Both the position numbers and the translations under genes were made by a program. A stretch of DNA of 64,000 nucleotides, taken from the NCBI GenBank assembly GCA_035293985.1, contig DATGLS010000052.1:186001-250000 (forward strand). The letters run 5' to 3'. The first letter of the stretch is position 1; every line of letters starts with the position of its first letter. This document shows positions 1 through 7,560 of this stretch, in pieces. This stretch comes from JAVDCA01 sp035293985 (GTDB taxonomy: Bacteria > Pseudomonadota > Alphaproteobacteria > Rhizobiales > Xanthobacteraceae). The notes beneath the pieces are model-generated. The model did no database searches. It had not been told where the DNA came from and saw only the letters and a list, made by a program, of their open reading frames with translations.

Positions 1-1300
1 GCTCGAGCGCGCTCGAATCCTTCGCATAGCCGCCGCGCCGTTCGGAGGGAAGCGCCTGCCACAGCGCCGCCATCAGCGGCCCCGCGCAGAAGACGAGGTC
101 GATCGCGTGCTCACGGATCGCGTCGACGAGCTCGCGGTGGAGATCCGCGCCGGCGGGGCCGAGCTCGAGCATGTCGCCGAGCACAGCGATGCGCCGCCCG
201 CGCGGCCCGATCTGGGCTTGGCCGAGCAGCGCCAGCGCGGCGCGCATCGAGGTCGGATTGGCATTGTAACTCTCGTCGATCAGCAGCGCGGGGCCGCCCG
301 GAACGCCGAGCGCGATGCGGGTGCCGCGGCCCGCCGCCGGCGTCTGCTCGGCGAGCGCGAGCGCCGCGAGCGCGAGATCGGCGCCGACGAGCTCCGTGGC
401 GGCGAGCACCGCGAGCGAGTTGATCACCAGATGCCTGCCCGGCGCGCCGACCTTGTAGGTGACGCGGTGGCCGAGGATCTCCGCCTCGACCGTGGAGACG
501 TCGGGCGCGAGCGCGCAGCGCAGGAGCCGCGCATCGGCGCTTTTGTGCTCGCCGAACGTGACGATCCGCGCCACGTGAGCCTCACGTGCCCGCCGCGCCA
601 GGTGGGCAAACTGCGCGTTGTCGCGGTTGAGCACGGCGACGCCGCCCGGCACGAGGCCGAGGAAGATTTCCGCCTTGGCGTCCGCAATCGCCTCGAGCGT
701 GCCGAAAAATTCCAGATGCACCGGCGCGATCGTGGTGATGATCGCAACGTCCGGCCGCACCAGCCTGGTGAGCGGCGTGATCTCGCCGGCGTGGTTCATG
801 CCGATCTCGAACACGCCGTAGCGCGCGGCTTTGGGCAGACGCGCGAGCGACAGCGGCACGCCCCAGTGATTGTTGAACGAGGCGACCGACGCATGGGTCT
901 CGCCGTCGCGCGACAGCGCAAGCCGCAGCGCCTCCTTGGTCGACGTCTTGCCGACCGACCCGGTCACCGCGACGATCTTGCCTTCGCCGCGCGCCCGCGC
1001 GGCCGCCGCAAGATCGCGCAGCCCGGCGAGCACGTCGGGCACGACCAGCAGCCGCGCGTCCGCGGGCATGTCGCCGCGCTTTTCCTGCGCCACCACGGCG
1101 ACCCCGGCGCCGTTTTTCAGCGCCGCGGCGACGAAGCCGTGCCCGTCATGGGCGTCCCCCTTGATGGCGAAGAACGCCTCGCCCGGCGCGATCGAGCGGC
1201 TGTCGATCGAGATGCCGTCGACGGCGGCCGGCAGCGCGCCGGCACGCTCCGCCTGCATGGCGGCGGCCATCGCGTCGACCGTCCACAATGGGGCGTTCAT
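1..1300 (-). CDS. murF: UDP-N-acetylmuramoyl-tripeptide--D-alanyl-D-alanine ligase MurF (3' end outside window)
   Basis: MurF adds D-Ala-D-Ala to UDP-MurNAc-tripeptide, the last cytoplasmic step of peptidoglycan precursor synthesis. Translating the minus strand from the ATG at 1300 gives 433 open codons to the window edge. The N-terminal substrate domain comes first, followed by the Mur-ligase ATP-binding loop TGSVGKTS at about residues 113-120. A SFNNHWGVPL stretch and a late SYNANP motif, both typical of MurF, follow. The family is about 450-475 residues, so only a short C-terminal piece is missing. The start codon overlaps the murE stop (ATGA), which points to translational coupling in the dcw operon. 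The identification is firm; only the terminus is unseen. Confidence 0.96.
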   Translation of the reverse strand, partial: MNAPLWTVDAMAAAMQAERAGALPAAVDGISIDSRSIAPGEAFFAIKGDAHDGHGFVAAALKNGAGVAVVAQEKRGDMPADARLLVVPDVLAGLRDLAAAARARGEGKIVAVTGSVGKTSTKEALRLALSRDGETHASVASFNNHWGVPLSLARLPKAARYGVFEIGMNHAGEITPLTRLVRPDVAIITTIAPVHLEFFGTLEAIADAKAEIFLGLVPGGVAVLNRDNAQFAHLARRAREAHVARIVTFGEHKSADARLLRCALAPDVSTVEAEILGHRVTYKVGAPGRHLVINSLAVLAATELVGADLALAALALAEQTPAAGRGTRIALGVPGGPALLIDESYNANPTSMRAALALLGQAQIGPRGRRIAVLGDMLELGPAGADLHRELVDAIREHAIDLVFCAGPLMAALWQALPSERRGGYAKDSSALE

Positions 1301-2748
1301 GCGGCATTCTCCCCAAGCGCCGACGCGACCGCCTCGTGATCGCTGAAAGGCAATGTCTGCTTGCCGATGATCTGGCCGGTTTCATGGCCTTTGCCGGCAA
1401 TCAAAAGCACGTCGTCGGCCGCGAGCTCGGCGATCGCCCGCCGGATCGCCTCGCGGCGGTCGCCGATCTCGGTCGCGCCGGGCGCTGCCGCGAGGATGGC
1501 GGCGCGGATTTTCGCCGGTTCCTCGCTGCGCGGATTGTCGTCGGTGACGATGACACGGTCGGCGTTCTGCGCCGCGATCGCCCCCATGATCGGCCGCTTG
1601 CCGTGATCGCGATCGCCGCCTGCGCCGAACACGACCACCAGCCGGCCCTTCGCGTAGGGGCGCAGCGCCGCGATCGCTTTGGCGAGCGCATCGGGCTTGT
1701 GCGCGTAATCGACGAAGATCGGCGCGCCCTGCCGCCGGCCCACGAGCTCGAGCCGCCCCTTGGCGCCTTCGAGCCGCGCGAGCGCCCCGAAAGTTGCGGC
1801 CGGCTCGGCCCCGCTGACGATCGCCTGGCCGGCTGCGACCAGGGCGTTCTCGACCTGGAAGCTGCCGACCAGCGGCAAGCGCACATTATATGTTTTGCCC
1901 GCATGCGCGAGCCGCAGCGCCTGGGCAAAGCCGTCGACCGCGACATCGAGGAGCCGGATGCCGTCGCCGTTGCGGCCGACCGTCATGGCGGCAAGGCCGC
2001 GCTTGCGCGCCACGGCCGCGACCGTCGCGGCCTCGGCGCTGTCGGCCGCGATCACGGCGGCGCCGTCCGCCCGCACGATGCGCTCGAACAGGATCAGCTT
2101 CGCGGCGAGATACGCCTCGAGGGTCGGATGATAGTCGAGATGGTCGCGCGAGAGATTTGTGAAGCTCCCGACCGTGACGCGCACGCCGTCGAGCCGATGC
2201 TGGTCCAGCCCATGCGAGGATGCTTCGAGCGCGAGATGCGTGATGCCCGATGCCGCGAGCTCATCGAGGGTGCGATGCAGCTCGACCGGATCCGGCGTCG
2301 TCAGCGAGCCGTAGATTTCCTTGTCCGGCGTCACCACGCCGATCGTGCCGATGCTCGCCGCCTGGTGCCCGAGCGCGCCCCAGATCTGGCGCGTGAAGGC
2401 CGCGACCGAGGTCTTGCCGCTGGTGCCGGTGACCGCCGCGATCACCGCCGGCTGGCGCGGGAAGAGCTTCGCCGCCGCGAGCGCGAGCGCGCGCCGCGCA
2501 TCGGGCACCTCCACCAGCGCGATGTCTTGGGGCAGCTCGCCGGGCAGCCGCTCCACCATGACGGCGCTGGCCCCGGCGGCGAGCGCCTGCGGAACGAAAG
2601 CGGCGCCGTCCGCCCTGGTGCCCGGGACGGCGACGAAGAGAAATCCCTGTTTCACCTTGCGGCTGTCAGCGGTGACGCCCGCAATATCCAGCGCATCGTA
2701 ACGCGGCGCGCAGCGGGCATCTTCGCTCAGCAGATCGCGCAGCTTCAT
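1297..2748 (-). CDS. murE: UDP-N-acetylmuramoyl-L-alanyl-D-glutamate--2,6-diaminopimelate ligase MurE
   Basis: MurE attaches the third stem-peptide residue to UDP-MurNAc-L-Ala-D-Glu in the cytoplasm. The 483-residue product has the family's normal length. It carries the ATP loop TGTSGKTS at about residues 107-114 and DNPR at 404-407. DNPR is the signature of the meso-diaminopimelate-adding enzymes rather than the lysine-adding ones, so the cell wall should be DAP-type. The gene overlaps murF by four bases and lies 88 bp downstream of ftsI on the same strand, the standard alphaproteobacterial dcw order. Confidence 0.97.
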   Translation of the reverse strand: MKLRDLLSEDARCAPRYDALDIAGVTADSRKVKQGFLFVAVPGTRADGAAFVPQALAAGASAVMVERLPGELPQDIALVEVPDARRALALAAAKLFPRQPAVIAAVTGTSGKTSVAAFTRQIWGALGHQAASIGTIGVVTPDKEIYGSLTTPDPVELHRTLDELAASGITHLALEASSHGLDQHRLDGVRVTVGSFTNLSRDHLDYHPTLEAYLAAKLILFERIVRADGAAVIAADSAEAATVAAVARKRGLAAMTVGRNGDGIRLLDVAVDGFAQALRLAHAGKTYNVRLPLVGSFQVENALVAAGQAIVSGAEPAATFGALARLEGAKGRLELVGRRQGAPIFVDYAHKPDALAKAIAALRPYAKGRLVVVFGAGGDRDHGKRPIMGAIAAQNADRVIVTDDNPRSEEPAKIRAAILAAAPGATEIGDRREAIRRAIAELAADDVLLIAGKGHETGQIIGKQTLPFSDHEAVASALGENAA

Positions 2749-2836
2749 CGCGGTTCCCGGTCCGGACTCAGAGCCCGTCCGGGCCGGTGTAGATCATTTT
2801 CAGGCGCGATGGAATCGCCCTGGGAAACAGCCTGGC

Positions 2837-4663
2837 CTACTGCGTCAGCCGCGACGCCATCAGGATCTGCTTGTCGGGTGTCGGCAGGCCGAAGCGCGGC
2901 TCGATGCCGAGCAGCGGCGCGGCCCGGGCGATCACCCTGGCGGCGGTCGGCACCGCGTTCATGCCGGCGGTCGCGAAGTAGCCGTCTTCCTTCAGGCCCT
3001 GCGGCTCGTCGAGCATGATGAACACGAGATAGCGCGGATCGTCGGCCGGCAGCACCGCCATGGTGTCGGTCATCAGCCGCTTCTTGATGTAGTGCCCGCC
3101 GAACACCTTCTCGGCGGTTCCCGTCTTGGCGCCGACATAATAGCCCGGCACGTCGGCCTTGGTCGCAGTTCCGTGCGCGCCGGTCTCGGCGTTGAGGCGC
3201 ATGAGGTAGCGCATCATCACGCTGGTTTCGGGTTTGATCACGCGCGTTCCGAGCGCGCTCGCCTGCGCCTCGGAGCGCTTGAGGAAGGTCGGCGGGATCA
3301 GGATGCCGCCGTTCATCAGCGCGGCGACGCCCATCACGGCCTGCAGCGGCTCGACCGAAATGCCGTGCCCGAACGCGATGGTCGCCGTGTTCACCTCGGC
3401 CCAGTGCTTCGGGTACATCGGCTCGCGGCTTTCCGGCAGCTCGGTCTTGAGGCGGTCGAGCTGGCCGAACCTGCGCAGGAAGGCCTGATGCGCCGACACG
3501 CCGATCGAGCGCGCCAGCATCGCGGCGCCGATGTTGGACGAATAGATGAATACCTCGGAGACGCTGATCGGTCGGTGCATCGCGTGGTAGTCGTGGATCG
3601 TATGATGCCCGTAATGTAGCGGCGAGCGCACGTCGACCAGCGAGTTTAGGTTGTAGCGCCCGGAATCGAGCGCCATCGCGATCGTGAACGCCTTGTAGGT
3701 CGAGCCCATCTCGAACAGACCGTTGGTCAGCCGGTTGAAGGTCTCGCCCATGAAGCCAGGCCCGTTGATCTTCGCCTGGGTGATGTCCCGCTCGGCCGCC
3801 TCGCGCCCGAAGTTCGGGTCGAAGTCGGGCTCCGACGCCATGGCGATCACCTCGCCGGTGCGCACGTTGTAGATGACGCCCGCCGCCGACTTCGCCCTGA
3901 ACTTCTCCTTAGCGGCGACCAGCTCGTCGCGCAGCACGTGCTGGACGCGCAGGTCGAGCGAGAGCACCACCGGCTCCTGCTGTCGGTCGGTGGCGAAGCC
4001 CGCCTTGTGCAGCTCGAGCAGGCCCTGGTCGTCGAGCCACTTCTCGATGCCGGAGACGCCCGTGTTCTCGACGGTGACGTAACCGAGCTCGTGCGAGACC
4101 TCGGGGCCGTTGGGGTAGACGCGCTTGTTCTCGGTGACGAAGCCGATCGCCGGAATGCCGACCCGCTTGATCTCGGCCTGCTGCTGCGGCGTGATATCGC
4201 GCTTGAGCCAAGTGAAGCCGCGCCTGGTGTTGCCGAGACGCTGGCGGAGGTCCTTGGTGTCGAGATCGGGAAAGATCGAAGTGAGCAGCTCGATGTCGAC
4301 GTCGACATCGTAGATGCGGCGCGGCTCGGCGAACAGCGAGGGGCGCTTGACGTCGGTGGCGAGGAGCTCGCCGTTGCGGTCGATGATGTTCGGACGCGCG
4401 GTGCCGACCGCATCGCTGCTGCCGCGCCGCGCCGCGTGGCTGTCGGGCGCGATCGCGAAGATCACCAGCTTGGCGGCGATGATGGCGTAAATGACCCCGA
4501 AGCCGAACACCGCGAGCCCGAGCCGCGCGCGCGCCTTGCGGTCGCGATCGACGTTGCGCCCATAGAGCAGCGCCTGCACGAAGCGGCGATGCCACGGCAT
4601 CGCCGGCGCCGGACGCGGGGCCGCTCCGGTCGCGGGCGCGGCGGGTGATGCGTCGTCGTTCAT
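2837..4663 (-). CDS. ftsI: Peptidoglycan D,D-transpeptidase FtsI (PBP3)
   Basis: FtsI is the septum-specific class B penicillin-binding protein that cross-links peptidoglycan at division. The 608-residue product has a short cytoplasmic tail, one transmembrane segment at about residues 50-75, a dimerisation domain, and a transpeptidase domain. All three catalytic motifs are present: S321-T-Y-K324 with the nucleophilic serine, SSN further on (YSSNIGA), and KTGT near the C-terminus. It starts 15 bp after the ftsL stop, so it is co-transcribed with ftsL and murE. It has a Pro/Ala-rich N-terminal tail of about 25 residues, and length and order match alphaproteobacterial FtsI. Confidence 0.96.
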   Translation of the reverse strand: MNDDASPAAPATGAAPRPAPAMPWHRRFVQALLYGRNVDRDRKARARLGLAVFGFGVIYAIIAAKLVIFAIAPDSHAARRGSSDAVGTARPNIIDRNGELLATDVKRPSLFAEPRRIYDVDVDIELLTSIFPDLDTKDLRQRLGNTRRGFTWLKRDITPQQQAEIKRVGIPAIGFVTENKRVYPNGPEVSHELGYVTVENTGVSGIEKWLDDQGLLELHKAGFATDRQQEPVVLSLDLRVQHVLRDELVAAKEKFRAKSAAGVIYNVRTGEVIAMASEPDFDPNFGREAAERDITQAKINGPGFMGETFNRLTNGLFEMGSTYKAFTIAMALDSGRYNLNSLVDVRSPLHYGHHTIHDYHAMHRPISVSEVFIYSSNIGAAMLARSIGVSAHQAFLRRFGQLDRLKTELPESREPMYPKHWAEVNTATIAFGHGISVEPLQAVMGVAALMNGGILIPPTFLKRSEAQASALGTRVIKPETSVMMRYLMRLNAETGAHGTATKADVPGYYVGAKTGTAEKVFGGHYIKKRLMTDTMAVLPADDPRYLVFIMLDEPQGLKEDGYFATAGMNAVPTAARVIARAAPLLGIEPRFGLPTPDKQILMASRLTQ

Positions 4664-4678
4664 TCGATCACCTCGCGA

Positions 4679-5059
4679 TCACCTCGCCGCAACCGGCTTG
4701 CGCGTGCTGCCGGTCGGATAGTCCGCCGTCTGCTTCTCGATCATGTTGGCGATCGGATCGGGTGTCTCCGCCGGCGCGGCCGGCGCGGCGCGGTCGGGCA
4801 GATTATCGAGCGCGTCGAACTGCGCGGCCTCGATTGGTCGCAGCTTGAGATGCCGGTCGGCGAGGCGCTGGATGCGGGCCGGATTGTCGAGCTGCGACCA
4901 CTCGGCGCGCAGCGAGGCGTTCGTGTCATGCATGCGGCGCAAGTCGGTGCTGAGCTTGGCGATGCGCTCCGCCTGCAGCGTCGCGTCGAACTTGATCTTG
5001 TAGACGTAGACGGCGGCGCTCACGAGCGCGGCGACGACGATGAGGTGCAGGAACCGCAT
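4679..5059 (-). CDS. ftsL: Cell division protein FtsL
   Basis: FtsL is a small bitopic divisome protein that works with FtsB and FtsQ to activate FtsW/FtsI. The 126-residue product begins with one hydrophobic segment (about residues 4-20). A charged, helix-forming stretch follows (about 25-65) and fits the periplasmic coiled coil. Its W-x-QLDNPARIQRLA motif is characteristic of alphaproteobacterial FtsL. The C-terminal third is Pro/Ala-rich and poorly conserved. The gene sits between rsmH (3 bp away) and ftsI (15 bp away). FtsL proteins diverge strongly in sequence, so position and topology carry much of the assignment. Confidence 0.9.
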   Translation of the reverse strand: MRFLHLIVVAALVSAAVYVYKIKFDATLQAERIAKLSTDLRRMHDTNASLRAEWSQLDNPARIQRLADRHLKLRPIEAAQFDALDNLPDRAAPAAPAETPDPIANMIEKQTADYPTGSTRKPVAAR

Positions 5060-5062
5060 GCC

Positions 5063-6097
5063 TCACCCCCTGCGCAGAACGTCGGCGAGCGCGGGCAGAC
5101 GCGGCAGGCTCGGGTGGTCGCTCGTGTCGGCCGGCGCCGCGGTGCGCTCGGCGGCGCGCAGCTTGGCGGATCGCGCGCGCGGATTGGTCTCGGTCTCGGC
5201 AGCATCGGGACCGACCGGACGCCTGGTCAGGATCGAAAAGCTCGCCGGCGGCGGCGTCGCCTGCGGCAGGTGACGCGAGCCCATGCGGCTGCCGGCGCGG
5301 GCAGCGAGAAACATCTTCACCATGCGGTCTTCGAGCGAGTGGAACGAGACCACCACCAGCCGGCCGCCCGGCTTCAGGACGCGCTCCGCCGCCGTCAATC
5401 CGCGCGCAAGCTCGCCGAGCTCGTCGTTGACGTAGAGGCGCAGCGCCTGGAACGTGCGGGTCGCCGGATGGATGTCGCCCGGGCGCGCGCGCACGACACG
5501 CGAGACGATCTCGGCGAGCTCACCGGTCGTGCGGATCGGCGCGGCGTCGCGCGCTTTGACGATCGCCCGCGCGACGCCGCGCGAGTGCCGCTCCTCGCCG
5601 AGCAGGAAGATGATGTCGGCGAGCGTGCGCTCCGACGCCGCCGCGACCACGTCGGCGGCGCTCGGGCCCTGCGCTTCCATGCGCATGTCGAGCGGCCCAT
5701 CGAGGCGAAACGAGAAGCCGCGCTCGGCCTGGTCGAGCTGCATCGACGACACGCCGAGGTCGAGCACCACGCCATCGACGGCCGTGATGCCGAATCCGGC
5801 CGCTACCTCGTCCAGCGCCGAAAAGCGGCTTTCGGCGACGGTCAGCCGACCACCCATCTCCTCGACCAGACCGCCCGCATTCGCGACCGCGCTCTGGTCG
5901 CGGTCGAGCGCCAGCACCTTGCAGTCGGCCGCCGCGAGGATCGCGCGTGCGTACCCGCCGGCGCCGTAGGTGCCGTCGATGTAGAGGCCGCCCCTATGGA
6001 TATCGAGGTGCTCGATCACCGGTCGGACGAGCACGGGAATGTGGCGGGCCAGTCCGCCAGCGACCTCGGAATCTCCGATGCCGCGGCCCGTCATCAT
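5063..6097 (-). CDS. rsmH: 16S rRNA (cytosine(1402)-N(4))-methyltransferase RsmH
   Basis: RsmH (MraW) uses S-adenosylmethionine to N4-methylate C1402 of 16S rRNA. The reading frame is open well upstream. I chose the ATG at 6097, which overlaps the mraZ stop as ATGATGA, giving 344 residues; the adjacent ATG at 6094 is equally possible. The SAM-binding motif (DGTYGAGGYARAIL) lies near residues 40-55. The family hallmarks DLGVSSMQLD and the later FHSLEDR are present. The Arg/Ala-rich C-terminal tail after the ILTRRP motif is normal. It is co-transcribed with mraZ and ftsL. Confidence 0.96.
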   Translation of the reverse strand: MMTGRGIGDSEVAGGLARHIPVLVRPVIEHLDIHRGGLYIDGTYGAGGYARAILAAADCKVLALDRDQSAVANAGGLVEEMGGRLTVAESRFSALDEVAAGFGITAVDGVVLDLGVSSMQLDQAERGFSFRLDGPLDMRMEAQGPSAADVVAAASERTLADIIFLLGEERHSRGVARAIVKARDAAPIRTTGELAEIVSRVVRARPGDIHPATRTFQALRLYVNDELGELARGLTAAERVLKPGGRLVVVSFHSLEDRMVKMFLAARAGSRMGSRHLPQATPPPASFSILTRRPVGPDAAETETNPRARSAKLRAAERTAAPADTSDHPSLPRLPALADVLRRG

Positions 6098-6570
6098 TCC
6101 CGTGCCCCGTCGTCCGAGGCCGGACGCTCGGAGCCGAGGCGTTTCGTCAGCTTGCGCACCGTCGCGGTGGCCTGCGCGAGGTGAGCGCGGAAACGCTGCG
6201 GCTCCCAGATCTGGAACTTGTGGCCGAGCCCGACGAACGCGACCGCGTCGGTGATCCCGGCATGCGATTTCAACTCTTCCGACAGCACCACGCGGCCCTC
6301 GCCGTCGACGTTCAGGGTCTCGCTCCGGCCGTAGAGCGTGACCTGGAATTCCTCCCGTTCCACCGCATAGGGCGGGAAGCGCGCGATCAAGCCCTCGATC
6401 TCGGCGAGCAGCGCATGGCCGCCCGCATCGACCGCTGGCTGATCGAGCGCCGGGTAGCAAAAGAGCCCGGCGAAACCGTCGCGGGTCAGCACTGAACGAA
6501 AAGAAGCGGGAATCGACACGCGCCCCTTGGCGTCGAGACGCAGAACGCTGTTCGAGACGAAGCGGTCCAT
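6094..6570 (-). CDS. mraZ: Transcriptional regulator MraZ
   Basis: MraZ is the DNA-binding protein that heads the division cluster and represses it in the species studied. From the ATG at 6570 the product is 158 residues. It holds two SpoVT/AbrB-like half-domains, with matching LDAKGRVSIP and VDGEGRVVLS motifs. An upstream GTG-type extension to 6621 is possible, but it adds residues with no family resemblance, and MDRFVSN is the usual N-terminus. The probable operator is the 10-bp-spaced TGG(G/A) array at 6668-6711. The stop codon overlaps the start of rsmH. Confidence 0.94.
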   Translation of the reverse strand: MDRFVSNSVLRLDAKGRVSIPASFRSVLTRDGFAGLFCYPALDQPAVDAGGHALLAEIEGLIARFPPYAVEREEFQVTLYGRSETLNVDGEGRVVLSEELKSHAGITDAVAFVGLGHKFQIWEPQRFRAHLAQATATVRKLTKRLGSERPASDDGARE

Positions 6571-6667
6571 ACGCGCCCGCACTCCGGGCGCCGAGCTGCG
6601 CCCGCCACACGCCACCCACATTCAGGTCGACGACGCGGGGCACCTCGGCCCAATCGCCTGAGCTGTT

Positions 6668-6711
6668 TGGATTTTTATGGGATAACATGGGAATTATTGG
6701 GCGTCAATGGA
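6668..6711 (-). promoter_or_regulatory. MraZ box array and probable promoter of the mra/dcw cluster
   Basis: Read on the plus strand, TGG(G/A) occurs at 6668, 6678, 6688, 6698 and 6708, exactly 10 bp apart; the three central copies are TGGG. MraZ is known to bind direct TGGG-type repeats with this spacing upstream of its own gene. On the minus strand a TTGACG (6707-6702) could serve as a -35 element and lies inside the array, so bound MraZ would cover the promoter. The -10 element is less certain. Confidence 0.8.
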
Positions 6712-6813
6712 CCGAACCCAGGCCGCCTTCCAACTATTGCTGCAGTAGATCAATGTGATTAACAGCCGTCAGCCTTAAGGAACCGTTGCCGCCGAACTGC
6801 GGAGCCGCCCGCG

Positions 6814-7554
6814 ATGCGAATCGCGCTCATGACCGACATCCACGGCAACCGGGAGGCGCTTGCGGCCTGTCTCGCCCATTGCGAGCAGAACGGCATCGAC
6901 CGTTACGTCTTTCTCGGCGATTTCGTCGGCTACGGCGCCGATCCGGGCTGGGTAATCGACACCGTGACGACGCTGGTCGGGCGCGGCGCGGTCGCGATTC
7001 TCGGCAACCACGACGCCGCCGTGCTCACCGACAGCGCCGGCATGAACGAGGTCGCGGCCGACGCCATCGCCTGGACGCGCGCACAGCTCGACGAGCGCCA
7101 CCGCGGCTTCATCGCCGACCTGCCCCTGCGCGTCGAGGAAGCCGACCGGCTCTACGTGCATGCGAGCGCCGACGAGCCCGACCGGTGGCACTATGTCACC
7201 GAGCTCTACGGCGCGGCGAAGAGCCTGATGGCGACGCCGGCGCACGCGACCTTCTGCGGCCACACCCACGTGCCGGCGCTGTTCCACATGTCGCTCACCG
7301 GCAAGTTCGCGAGCTTCGACCCGGTCGAGAGCGTCGAGATCCCGCTCACCCGCCAGCGCCGCTGGCTCGCCGTGATCGGCTCGGTCGGCCAGCCGCGCGA
7401 CCGCGATCCCTCGGCCTGCTACGCGGTGCTCGACGACGTGCGTGGCGCGCTCACCTATGTGCGCGTGCCCTACGACATCGAGAGCGCGGCGCGAAAGATC
7501 ATGCAGGCCGGGCTGCCGGCGATGCTCGCCGCACGGCTGTTCGAAGGGTTCTGA
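6814..7554 (+). CDS. Calcineurin-like metallophosphoesterase
   Basis: The 246-residue product belongs to the calcineurin-like phosphoesterase superfamily, close to YfcE/diadenosine-tetraphosphatase-like members. The two-metal motifs are intact: D8-x-H10, GD (35-36) in GDFVGYG, GNHD (64-67), a later H in YVHASADEP, and GHTH. The substrate cannot be read from sequence. The next gene, a Ser/Thr kinase, starts 6 bp after this stop, so the two are one transcript. A protein-phosphatase role opposing that kinase is a reasonable inference, but a nucleotide or other small substrate is equally possible. It is transcribed divergently from mraZ. Confidence 0.85.
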   Translation: MRIALMTDIHGNREALAACLAHCEQNGIDRYVFLGDFVGYGADPGWVIDTVTTLVGRGAVAILGNHDAAVLTDSAGMNEVAADAIAWTRAQLDERHRGFIADLPLRVEEADRLYVHASADEPDRWHYVTELYGAAKSLMATPAHATFCGHTHVPALFHMSLTGKFASFDPVESVEIPLTRQRRWLAVIGSVGQPRDRDPSACYAVLDDVRGALTYVRVPYDIESAARKIMQAGLPAMLAARLFEGF

Positions 7555-7560
7555 CCCGAC

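Noticed and set aside
107..1339. Plus-strand open frame of about 410 codons over murF
   Set aside because: It is the antisense of a clear MurF and reads Arg/Asp-rich with no domain; high GC leaves opposite frames open.
6668..6711. Possible CRISPR-like regular repeat
   Set aside because: The unit is only four conserved bases in a 10-bp period, far shorter than CRISPR repeats, and fits MraZ boxes.
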